From Marinobacter sp. Arc7-DN-1 (GTDB lineage Bacteria; Pseudomonadota; Gammaproteobacteria; Pseudomonadales; Oleiphilaceae): a DNA stretch of 64,000 bases. Positions within the stretch are counted from its first letter, which is position 1. Every line of letters begins with the position of its first letter. The DNA lies in NCBI RefSeq assembly GCF_003441595.1, contig NZ_CP031848.1, positions 868,001 through 932,000 on the forward strand. Reading direction: 5' to 3'. The translations under genes were made by a program, and so were the position numbers. Of this stretch, positions 49,383 through 57,008 are shown piece after piece. The notes beneath the pieces are model-generated. The model saw only the letters and a program-made list of their open reading frames with translations, did not search any database and had not been told where the DNA came from.

Positions 49383-50560
49383 TATCTAGCAACCCAACAA
49401 GGTTCAAAAGAAGGTAACTGGTCTGAGTGCTGAATTAGAGTTCTGAAGGCAGCGAAGAAATACTCCCTCTCAAACTCACCGACCTTTCCACTCCTGCGGC
49501 TCAAACGCTCGTTTATAGTCGCAAGATCCAAGAACTCGCTAAGCTGGTCTTGTTCCATAGCTTCTAGCTTTCTGATAAGCCTTTCTAGTGAGTCCTCTAG
49601 TCGAGCGAATTCTTTATGGGTTCTTTCTTCATCGTAATTGAAACCTGGATCGCCGTATATGTATGTAGCGCATGCAACAAAAAAACCAACACCTGCTGGC
49701 GAACTCTTAAATATATCCCTTCCGCTGGAGATTTTCCCTTCAAGATCTTCATTTGCAGGAACTCTCGACATTTGCTCATCGAGTCTTGCCATAAAATCTA
49801 GCGTTTTAGCAAAGTAATCAATAAACTCCAAATGAGCCGTAGCTTCAGTGGCATCCATTCTAGCGAAGTCTTCAGCAACTCTGTCTTTCAGATCGATGTG
49901 CACCTTTCGTGAAGTAAAGACTAGGAACAATTCAACGATCTTATCCGCATGATATTCTGCAGCTCCTTTTCTTCTTTCCCTATCATCAACGCCAATTGCC
50001 TTAATATTCGGAGCTCTTTCTTTAATTTCTCTCAACAGTGGCCTATAGATCGTTTCCAGCTGGCGACGCATATCCCAAGGAACTTGCCCCGTGTTAAGAA
50101 CAAGCATTCTGTAAACCAAGTTTCCAATATTTCTTGAAACCCAGACTTCTATTCGCACGGGATTATCGCCGATATCGCTCTCGCTTTTCGCGCTAAGGAT
50201 AGCCGTTGTTCTCTGCATTCCATCAATTACCGACAACTGATCGGAATCTAGGCGGGACAATAGACTTTCCAATTCTTCTTGAGTTTGTATTTTTCCTATC
50301 TCATCAAAAATATCTTCCTCGACGACAACGCCCAATACGAGCGGCGGCAAAATTGATCCCAACCTAATATCCTCAACCATTCGAGCTCGGATACTTCTTC
50401 CAGTTTTAGTTTTCAGCGGAGCTCGCTGTCCCTCAAGGCCTCCTTGTTGATCCTCATAAACTCTTTCGGCAAGGCTCAGATAATTATCGACGGTTGTTTC
50501 GTAAATGAGAGAGTGGCAATCACTTCTTGTGTCTTTTAAGTTCAACAGATACATAAGCAC
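49382..50560 (-). CDS. DGQHR/ParB-like domain protein, island cargo
   Basis: A 392-residue protein with the pattern of the DGQHR/ParB-like superfamily: an R..MVEDIRLGSILPPLVLGVV strand-helix segment (about residues 56-78), LSVIDGMQRTTAIL (about 112-125, in place of DGQHR), and RMLVLNTGQVPWDMRRQLE (about 151-169), the usual later N..Q motif. Family members include DndB and DUF262-type defence proteins, some of which bind nucleotides or DNA. The C-terminal half is helical and unassigned. It is the first gene of the two-gene cargo operon, coupled to the broken HEPN-motif gene. It remains intact, so only one partner of the pair is disrupted. Confidence 0.7.
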   Translation of the reverse strand: MLMYLLNLKDTRSDCHSLIYETTVDNYLSLAERVYEDQQGGLEGQRAPLKTKTGRSIRARMVEDIRLGSILPPLVLGVVVEEDIFDEIGKIQTQEELESLLSRLDSDQLSVIDGMQRTTAILSAKSESDIGDNPVRIEVWVSRNIGNLVYRMLVLNTGQVPWDMRRQLETIYRPLLREIKERAPNIKAIGVDDRERRKGAAEYHADKIVELFLVFTSRKVHIDLKDRVAEDFARMDATEATAHLEFIDYFAKTLDFMARLDEQMSRVPANEDLEGKISSGRDIFKSSPAGVGFFVACATYIYGDPGFNYDEERTHKEFARLEDSLERLIRKLEAMEQDQLSEFLDLATINERLSRRSGKVGEFEREYFFAAFRTLIQHSDQLPSFEPCWVAR

Positions 50561-50597
50561 CTCAAAATACAGGATATTTTAGAATTCGTGAATATTA

Positions 50598-50759
50598 ATG
50601 GCTAATCATCTCAAATTTAGGTGGAACGCACCACAGGGAGCGCGGCGCTCTATTTGGCCGAAGATGGGTATTCCGACTACCTTGTTAGATTATCAAACGG
50701 TCCGGGTTGAACGTCGGGTTCGTGAGTCGTCTGAACTATTGCCTGCTGGACTGCTGTAG
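50598..50759 (+). CDS. Possible small frame of 53 residues at the island edge
   Basis: ATG at 50598 opens MANHLKFRWNAPQGARRSIW and ends at TAG 50757-50759. It is GC-richer than the neighbouring cargo and basic. The ribosome site is poor. It may be a remnant of an earlier gene rather than a real product. Confidence 0.2.
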   Translation: MANHLKFRWNAPQGARRSIWPKMGIPTTLLDYQTVRVERRVRESSELLPAGLL

Positions 50760-50873
50760 GGCCGGTATGACGGAATGATCGCACAGCCTCAGCATTCAAT
50801 TTCGACCGAAAAAGTCCATCTTGGGCTCGAGAGTTGCGGGCTGGTTATGGCTTCGTTACCACTAGCAAAGTAT

Positions 50874-50965
50874 TTACACATGTAATTACACACTATGTAA
50901 AAACAAAAAAAGCCCCGGATCTCATTGATCGCGGGGCTTTTAGTCAAGCAGCTAGAAATTTACAC
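50874..50965. repeat. Right-end motif array of the island
   Basis: TTACAC occurs at 50874-50879, 50886-50891 and 50960-50965, the reverse complement of the GTGTAA motifs at the left end. ACATGTAATTACAC forms a near-palindrome in the middle. TATAGT is present in reverse at about 50973-50978. Confidence 0.6.
50904..50943. terminator. Bidirectional terminator inside the island's right edge
   Basis: AAAAAAAGCCCCG and CGGGGCTTTT enclose GATC...GATC. It would stop transcription passing either way across the island boundary. Confidence 0.85.
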
Positions 50966-50988
50966 GCCTTCTACTATATTCCCCCTCG

Positions 50989-51003
50989 GGCTGGCGTTTT
51001 TTT
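50989..51003. terminator. Right arm of the split acnB/tauE terminator
   Basis: GGCTGGCGTTTTTTT is the exact complement of the arm at 40624-40638. The tauE-like gene ends 45 bp to the right, so it too has lost the hairpin. Confidence 0.85.
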
Positions 51004-51047
51004 ATGATGAGGGCGCACACCGGCTGGAGTCCGGGCCGGGTTGCGGA

Positions 51048-51794
51048 CTAATACACGATAAGCCGGACCAGAATAGCCGCCACCATCACCAGGGTGATCC
51101 ACTTAACCCACTGGGCGCCCTTCTCGCTCAGATTGACCCGCACCGCAATGAACGCACCGGTAATATTGCCAAGGGCCAGCGTCAGCCCCATGCCCCAGCG
51201 CACTTGATCACTGATCGCAAAAATCACCAGGGCCGGCAAGGTATACAGCAAGATTATGGAAACCTTGAAGACGTTCACCTGGCGCAGATCAATCCGCAGC
51301 ATGCGGTACAGGACCACCAGGAACAGCGCGCCGACACCTACCTGGATGAAGCCGCCATAGACGCCGATCAGAAACATGGCCAGATAGATCACCGGGCCCA
51401 GCCGGTCCGGTGTCAGCGGGCGGGTGTCCAGCTTTGGTTGGGGCAACAGCATGAAGACAGACGCGCCGATCATGGCGACTACAAGCACGAACTCGAAAAC
51501 CGCGTCGGCGACCGAGGTGGCCACCCAGGCTCCCAGCAGTGAGCCCAGGACCGCCGGCACCGCGAGATGAAGACTGACCATCAGGTTGCCATGCCCCATC
51601 CGGTGGAAGCCACCTACCGCCGTGATGCTCTGAAGGGTAATGGCGACCCGGTTGGTACCGTTTGCCACCTGCGGTGGCAACCCGAGAAACATGAGCAGTG
51701 GCAGGGTCAGCATGGACCCACCAGCGGACAACACATTGATGAACCCGGCCAGACCACCGATGGCAAGCAGTGCCAGGACATCGATTACCGTCAT
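51048..51794 (-). CDS. TauE/SafE-family membrane exporter
   Basis: A 248-residue membrane protein with about seven to eight hydrophobic segments. The start IDVLALLAIGGLAGFINVLSAGGSML (in part) and the central IGVYGGFIQVGVGALFLV hold the two repeated G-rich motifs of the TauE/SafE (UPF0721) family. Members move sulphite, sulphoacetate or other small organic acids out of the cell. It overlaps the TRAP permease gene by four bases, so it should act with that uptake system on the same class of compound. Its own terminator is split by the island. Substrate unknown. Confidence 0.88.
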   Translation of the reverse strand: MTVIDVLALLAIGGLAGFINVLSAGGSMLTLPLLMFLGLPPQVANGTNRVAITLQSITAVGGFHRMGHGNLMVSLHLAVPAVLGSLLGAWVATSVADAVFEFVLVVAMIGASVFMLLPQPKLDTRPLTPDRLGPVIYLAMFLIGVYGGFIQVGVGALFLVVLYRMLRIDLRQVNVFKVSIILLYTLPALVIFAISDQVRWGMGLTLALGNITGAFIAVRVNLSEKGAQWVKWITLVMVAAILVRLIVY

Positions 51795-53953
51795 GAATCA
51801 GCCCGGCCGGCCCGAGCCAATGCCGGAGAAGCTCTGCCGCGACGGCTGCTCCAGACCAGAACCGCGATGAAAATCACGACGCCGGCTCCGTCCAGGAGGA
51901 TCTGACCATGAGGCCAGAGCATGAGCGCGCCGATGGGAAACATCAACAGTCGGACAACCGGATGGAGCTTGTGCTCCAGATAGCCCTCGAGTCCGGCGAT
52001 AATGGCGTAAATGCCAAACAGGGCAAAGAGAAACACCCGGATCATTTCAGTGAAATCACCCGTGATCAGCGGCGAATAGGCAAACAGCAGCGGAACAATA
52101 TAAAGACCCTTGGCCAGTTTCCACGCGGTAAATCCGGTACGCATCTGCGGGGTACCGGCAATGGCCGCCGCCGCGAAAGCGGTCAGGCACACCGGCGGTG
52201 TCACATTGGAATCCTGGGACAACCAGAAAATGATCATGTGCGCGGCCACCAACACCATCGACAGGGTCGCCGGCGACAGCGCCTGCTCAAGCAACTGGGT
52301 GCTGAAGGTGTCGGGCACCATCGCAAGAAGCTGCTGGGCCGTGGCAAGGTCCATGGGAGCGTTGAGCAAAGCCGTTTTGTCAGGGGCTGCCAGCATGAAG
52401 ATGGCTTTCGCCTGTTCCGGCAGGTTACCGTTCATCAGCAACTCCAGCAACTGGCCCTGGGCAATCAGGTTATAGATTGCGGGTGCCGACAGAGTCGCAA
52501 GGACAATGTAGGCCGCTGTCACCGGCAAGCCCATACCCAGAATCAGTGATGCCAGGGCCACCAGCACAATGGTAATGACCAGGCTGCCACCGGCCCAGTC
52601 GGTAATCATCAGGGAAAAGGTATTACCGATACCGGTGGTGGAGACCACCATCACGATCAAACCAACGGCGATCAGCAGAATGGCCGTGGTGGTTACATTT
52701 CGCGCCCCCATGGCCAATGCGTCCAGGATATCCCGGAATCCCATCGGGTGCCTGGAAAGCCAGGAAGCCACGATCACTGAGAGAATGGCGATGCCTGCGG
52801 CGTAAGTGGGGGTAAATCCGTAAATAAGCGCTGCAACCAGTACCACCAGTGGCAGCAGAAAATGCCAGCCGTCTTTCATCACGTCCTTAAGGGTGGGCGC
52901 CTGATCGTCTTCCAGCTCGACCGCGTGGCTGCGTTTGGCCTCAATCCGGACGAACATGGCCACCGAGAGGAAGTACAGCAAGGCGGGTAACGCCGCCACA
53001 CCAATGATAGTGAGGTAGGACACCTGGGTGTAGGACGCCATGATAAACGCCCCTGCGCCCATCACCGGCGGCATCAACTGGCCGCCGGTGGATGCCGCCG
53101 CCTCAACCCCGGCGGCAAAACGGGCCGGGAAGCCTGCCTTGCGCATCAGCGGTATGGTAATCACGCCGGTAGACACCGTATTGGCTACGCTGGAGCCGGA
53201 TACCGACCCCATCAGGCCCGATGCGAAGACCGCGACGAAACCCGGACCGCCAACAAACCGGCCGGCGGCGCAGCGGGCCAGCTCGATAATAAAGTCGCCG
53301 GCGCCGGACTTAACCAGAAAGGCACCGAACAGGATAAACATGAACACGTAGGTCCAGGAAATCCGGGCGATCGAGCCCAGCATACCCTGGCCCCCAAGGT
53401 AGGAACGGAATAGTACCGTTTCCCATGAAAGGCCGGGGAAGTTGAAGATACCGTCAACATACTGGCCCCACCAGGCCACATAGGACAGGGCGACAATACA
53501 CAGGAGCGGAATAAACCAGCCGACGGTCCGGCGGGCGAACTCCAGAATCAGGATCACCGCGGCAATAGAGACGATCCAGTCCGCTGTATTGAAGTTGACG
53601 CCGCGCTGGTATAGGTCATCTTCAAAGAGGATCAGGTAGAAGGCAGAGGCCAATGCCCCCAGACCAAGCACCACATCCACGCCAAATACCACACGCTGAC
53701 CGGTGACCGAGCGGGTCTTCAGCATGGGGGTCGTCAGGGCGCAGATCAGACCAAAAATGCCGAAATGCAACGCCGACGTCCACAAGGTCGACAACGTGGA
53801 CAGGGTGTTGAAGTACAGGTGAATCAGCGCGGCACCGATGGCAAGCCAGAAAATCACCGGCCCGATCAGCCAGTGACCCAGTCGTTCAGCCGCTTCGCTG
53901 GCGCTTTCGTCGCGAACCTCCACCGGAGGTTCGCCTGTTTCCCGTTCAGCCAC
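51791..53953 (-). CDS. TRAP transporter fused permease, TAXI type
   Basis: A 720-residue membrane protein joining the small (4-TM) and large (12-TM) TRAP subunits in one chain, as is usual for TAXI systems. The DctM-like large-subunit signature VFASGLMGSVSGSSVANTVSTG (in part, about residues 245-266) and PPVMGAGAFIMASYTQVSYL (in part) are present. It uses a sodium or proton gradient to import an acid bound by the TAXI protein encoded just upstream. The charged N-terminus (about 30 residues) is cytoplasmic. It is two bases after the TAXI gene and overlaps the tauE-like gene. Confidence 0.92.
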   Translation of the reverse strand: MAERETGEPPVEVRDESASEAAERLGHWLIGPVIFWLAIGAALIHLYFNTLSTLSTLWTSALHFGIFGLICALTTPMLKTRSVTGQRVVFGVDVVLGLGALASAFYLILFEDDLYQRGVNFNTADWIVSIAAVILILEFARRTVGWFIPLLCIVALSYVAWWGQYVDGIFNFPGLSWETVLFRSYLGGQGMLGSIARISWTYVFMFILFGAFLVKSGAGDFIIELARCAAGRFVGGPGFVAVFASGLMGSVSGSSVANTVSTGVITIPLMRKAGFPARFAAGVEAAASTGGQLMPPVMGAGAFIMASYTQVSYLTIIGVAALPALLYFLSVAMFVRIEAKRSHAVELEDDQAPTLKDVMKDGWHFLLPLVVLVAALIYGFTPTYAAGIAILSVIVASWLSRHPMGFRDILDALAMGARNVTTTAILLIAVGLIVMVVSTTGIGNTFSLMITDWAGGSLVITIVLVALASLILGMGLPVTAAYIVLATLSAPAIYNLIAQGQLLELLMNGNLPEQAKAIFMLAAPDKTALLNAPMDLATAQQLLAMVPDTFSTQLLEQALSPATLSMVLVAAHMIIFWLSQDSNVTPPVCLTAFAAAAIAGTPQMRTGFTAWKLAKGLYIVPLLFAYSPLITGDFTEMIRVFLFALFGIYAIIAGLEGYLEHKLHPVVRLLMFPIGALMLWPHGQILLDGAGVVIFIAVLVWSSRRGRASPALARAGRADS

Positions 53954-53955
53954 GA

Positions 53956-54963
53956 TTACTCAGCAATCAGCCGATCAGGAATGGTCAGCCCCTGCTCCTG
54001 ATAAAACCGGACAGCGCCCGGATGCAGCGGCATGGGCAGCCCGGCAATGGCTTTTTCCAGCGCCATCGCCTTGGTGGCGGGGTGGATGTTATTCAGGAAC
54101 GGCAGGTTGGCGTAAATGGTTTTCGTGATCTGGTAAACATCCTCTTCGGTAACGTCCGCCCGCACGGCGAGGATGTTGGGCTGGGCAATCGTTTCGATCA
54201 CCTCGTCCTGATTGGGGTAGGTGCCCACCGGGATGGTATAGGGTGTCCACAGCTCGAAATCACTGTTCACACTGGCGAGCTGCTCTTCGGTGAAGTTCAG
54301 GGTGGTAATGTCGTCGCCCATGTTGGCATAGGCCCGGGTAACGGCGGACGCGGGAACGCCGGCCGGGATGTTCATGCCATCGATGTTGCCGTTCTGAAGT
54401 GCGTCTGCACTGGGCCCATAGCCGAGATAAGCCAGATCAATCTTTTCAAGGTCAATGCCGACCTTGCCCAGGATAAAGCGCCCGGAGCCTTCGGTGCCGG
54501 AATTCCGGGCGCCGATGGAAAAGCTTTCGCCGTAAAGGTTGGTCATATCGGCAATGGTGCCGGTTTCCGCCAATTCCCTGGACACCACAAAGTGTTCAAC
54601 GTTTTGCCAGAGCATGGACACCGAACGCAGGTTCTTATAGGCCTTGGGAACCGGCCCGGTGCCGTTCCAGGCGTATGCGCCGTAAAGTCCCTGGAGAATA
54701 CCAAACTGAATCTGATCCTCGTCCATCAGCTTGAGATTCTCGCCGGAACCGGCAGAGCTGATGGCAGAAACGGAAATATTGGTCTTGGGCTCCAGCTTTA
54801 CCTTGATCAGAGTGGAAAGGGCAACGCCCACGGGGTAATAGGTGCCCCCGGTTGTCGCGGTGCCCATCACGTAGTTCCCTTCCGCCTGCACCCCGGAAGA
54901 AAAAGAAAAGAGGGCGGCCGCCAGCACGCCCACGGTGGATGTCAGAAATTGGTTTTTGTTCAT
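53956..54963 (-). CDS. TAXI-family TRAP solute-binding protein
   Basis: A 335-residue periplasmic protein. Signal peptide MNKNQFLTSTVGVLAAALFS ... VQA (cleavage near residue 28). The mature part has the TAXI opening MGTATTGGTYYPVGVALSTL, and the GARNSGTEGSG segment that contacts ligand. It delivers substrate to the fused TRAP permease. I start at 54963; an earlier in-frame ATG would add a charged, unlikely leader. Ligands of TAXI proteins include glutamate and other short acids; none can be assigned here. Confidence 0.92.
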   Translation of the reverse strand: MNKNQFLTSTVGVLAAALFSFSSGVQAEGNYVMGTATTGGTYYPVGVALSTLIKVKLEPKTNISVSAISSAGSGENLKLMDEDQIQFGILQGLYGAYAWNGTGPVPKAYKNLRSVSMLWQNVEHFVVSRELAETGTIADMTNLYGESFSIGARNSGTEGSGRFILGKVGIDLEKIDLAYLGYGPSADALQNGNIDGMNIPAGVPASAVTRAYANMGDDITTLNFTEEQLASVNSDFELWTPYTIPVGTYPNQDEVIETIAQPNILAVRADVTEEDVYQITKTIYANLPFLNNIHPATKAMALEKAIAGLPMPLHPGAVRFYQEQGLTIPDRLIAE

Positions 54964-55124
54964 AACCCTTCGTCCTTTCGTCATTATTTTAGTCCGCAAC
55001 TGAGATGCAACCCTATTAAGGTAGCGGCTTGGACGGGGATCTACCAGTTCATGAGGCCAACTCTAGACCTTGGTATGAGTCGCAACCTGCTCCGCTAAAA
55101 AATACGAAGCACCAAATGCAACAC

Positions 55125-55145
55125 CCCTCCGCCGGGGGCGGAGGG
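55125..55145. terminator. Hairpin between putP and the TAXI gene
   Basis: CCCTCCGCC, loop GGG, GGCGGAGGG, a perfect 9-bp stem downstream of putP on the minus strand. The T-tract is poor, so it is a likely but weak terminator. Confidence 0.5.
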
Positions 55146-55213
55146 CTTGTCAGTCGTAACAGAGCTCCTCCCGGAGCCCCGTTCCTTCTTCCGGCGCTCA
55201 CGCGCCCCTTGCC

Positions 55214-56704
55214 TCAACGGGTGATGTGCTGATACTCACCAGCGTCGGAAGTGGCAAGGCTCACAACCATGATGGCAATCCAGGAAGCAATGAAGCCCGG
55301 AATGATCTCGTACACGCCAGGACCACCCATGAACTCTCCGTTCCAGCCCAGTGAAATCCAGATTATGACGGTGGCCGCACCGGCAACCATGCCTGCGATG
55401 GCACCAGCGCCGTTGGCACGCGGCCACATCAGCGACAGGATAATCAGCGGACCAAATGCGGCGCCAAAGCCTGCCCAGGCGTTCGCGACCAGCGCCAGAA
55501 CCTGAGAGTTCGGATCGGAGGCGATAACGGCTGCAACCAGACCCACCAGCACCACACAAATCCGGCCTACGCCCACGCACTCCTTATCCGTTGCTTCTTT
55601 ACGCAGGAACAGACGGTAGAAGTCCTCGGTCAGTGAAGAAGACGATACCAGAAGCTGACTGGAGATGGTGCTCATGACCGCAGCCAGAAGAGCCGCATAG
55701 AGGAAACCCGTGATCAGCGGATGGAAAAGCAGGTCAGACAGGATGATAAAGATGGTTTCCGGATCCGCAACATCCAGGCCGTTGCGCACGGCGTATGCGC
55801 GGCCGAACACGCCCAGAGAGATGGCACCGAAGAGTGAAATCCCCATCCAGCTCATGCCGATGTTGCGGGCAATCGGGACCTCTTTTAACGTGCGGATGGC
55901 CATGAAGCGCACAATAATGTGCGGCTGACCGAAATAGCCAAGCCCCCAGGTTACGGCTGAAAGCCAACCGACAAAGGTAAGCCCTTCGGTCCAGGACAAC
56001 AGCGTGGGATCGACTTCATTCAGGGTCTGGGACGCCTGGGCGTAGCCACCGCCGCCTTCACCAAAGAGCACAACGGCTGGCATGATCACCAGCGCCAGCA
56101 TCATGATGCAGCCCTGAACAAAGTCCGTCATGCTCACCGCAAGGAAACCACCCACAACCGTATAGGCCAGCACGACGCCCAGGGTGATCACGATACCCAC
56201 CGCGTAATCGCTCAGACCACCGAAATTGAAAATTCCGGAAAACGCGCTTTCAAACAGCTTGCCGCCCGCAACGAGGCCGGACGCCGTATAGACCGCGAAG
56301 AAAATAACGATGACAACTGCTGACACCGTTCTCAACGACAATGCCTGGGTCGGGAACCGGTTCGCCAGGAAGGACGGGATGGTAATGGCGTTACCGTAAT
56401 GCACCGTCTGTTCCCGGAGCCGGGGCGCAACGAACACCCAGTTAAAAAAGGCACCCACAAACAGGCCAATACCGATCCAGGCTGAGGCCAGACCGGAAAC
56501 ATACAACGCCCCCGGCAGCCCCAGAAGCAACCATCCGCTCATATCCGAAGCGCCCGCTGAAAGGGCCGCCACTTTAGGACTGAGAGCTCGCCCGCCCAGC
56601 ATATAATCTTCAGACGAAGAAGTAGATCTGCGCATTGCAAAAATGCCGATGGCAATCATGAGCGCAAAATATGCAAATAGACTGATCCAAACACCAATAG
56701 CCAT
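55214..56704 (-). CDS. putP: Sodium/proline symporter
   Basis: A 496-residue solute:sodium symporter family protein with about 13 membrane segments. EDYMLGGRALSPKVAALSAGASDMSGWLLLG (in part, about residues 32-62) is the hallmark PutP region near the sodium site, and SSQLLVSSSSLTEDFYR holds the second conserved serine-rich segment. It imports proline with sodium, for nutrition or osmoprotection. It is close to the length of E. coli PutP (502). No putA is nearby. The upstream region carries a 21-bp-spaced direct repeat that may bind the neighbouring AraC regulator. Confidence 0.93.
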   Translation of the reverse strand: MAIGVWISLFAYFALMIAIGIFAMRRSTSSSEDYMLGGRALSPKVAALSAGASDMSGWLLLGLPGALYVSGLASAWIGIGLFVGAFFNWVFVAPRLREQTVHYGNAITIPSFLANRFPTQALSLRTVSAVVIVIFFAVYTASGLVAGGKLFESAFSGIFNFGGLSDYAVGIVITLGVVLAYTVVGGFLAVSMTDFVQGCIMMLALVIMPAVVLFGEGGGGYAQASQTLNEVDPTLLSWTEGLTFVGWLSAVTWGLGYFGQPHIIVRFMAIRTLKEVPIARNIGMSWMGISLFGAISLGVFGRAYAVRNGLDVADPETIFIILSDLLFHPLITGFLYAALLAAVMSTISSQLLVSSSSLTEDFYRLFLRKEATDKECVGVGRICVVLVGLVAAVIASDPNSQVLALVANAWAGFGAAFGPLIILSLMWPRANGAGAIAGMVAGAATVIIWISLGWNGEFMGGPGVYEIIPGFIASWIAIMVVSLATSDAGEYQHITR

Positions 56705-57008
56705 AAGGCTCCTCCGGTTTAATGAGTCGGATTAGATCCGCTCGCGAAGCACAGAGCCGATCCAACGCCAGCATGCTGTACTATTCTTCTTGTATACCCG
56801 AATCCCATTCTGATTGAAGCAAGGCGATACACTGCAAAAGCACTCCTTGAATATAGCCAACCATCCAGGGATTGCGACAGCTGCCTTGAGCAATTGCGCC
56901 AGACGGGCCTCCAGCTGCTATAAGTTAGTATTACTACGGATCTCAGGCTTGCAAAATCCTACGATTCTTTTACAGAATCCTACGGTACCACTCTAAACAC
57001 GGACCATA
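56705..57008. other. Gap between the AraC gene and putP
   Basis: This 304-bp gap holds the putP promoter region and the direct repeat at 56955-56984. No other gene is seen. Confidence 0.6.
56955..56984. promoter_or_regulatory. Direct repeat spaced like an AraC-family operator
   Basis: AATCCTACG occurs at 56955-56963 and 56976-56984, a period of exactly 21 bp or two helical turns, the spacing of paired AraC-type half-sites. It lies between the end of the AraC-family gene and putP, about 250 bp before the putP start. Confidence 0.5.

Larger units (their letters stand above)
40639..50988. mobile_element. Gamma-Mobile-Trio (GMT) island
   Basis: The 10.35-kb segment lies between the two arms of the acnB terminator. 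It begins with gmtY-gmtZ-gmtX, ends with a terminator and short inverted motifs, and carries AT-rich cargo quite unlike its GC-richer flanks. Both ends share CGCCAGCC-N10-TATAGT, read inward, followed by GTGTAA motifs; the CGCCAGCC part is the host terminator stem. From memory, GMT islands were described in Vibrio and other gammaproteobacteria as mobile elements carrying anti-phage and antibacterial cargo. The boundaries to within a few bases are inferred from the terminator symmetry. The cargo is one two-gene operon, interrupted by an IS21 element. Confidence 0.85.
50561..51047. other. Island right end and junction with the host
   Basis: These 487 bases hold no large gene. In order there are a possible 53-residue frame at 50598-50759 without a good ribosome site, inverted motifs at 50874-50891, a terminator at 50904-50943, TTACAC at 50960-50965, and the host terminator arm at 50989-51003. 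Confidence 0.65.

Noticed and set aside
40639..50988. Prophage or ICE as the identity of the accessory region
   Set aside because: No structural phage, relaxase or type IV secretion genes are present; the gene trio and size fit a GMT island.
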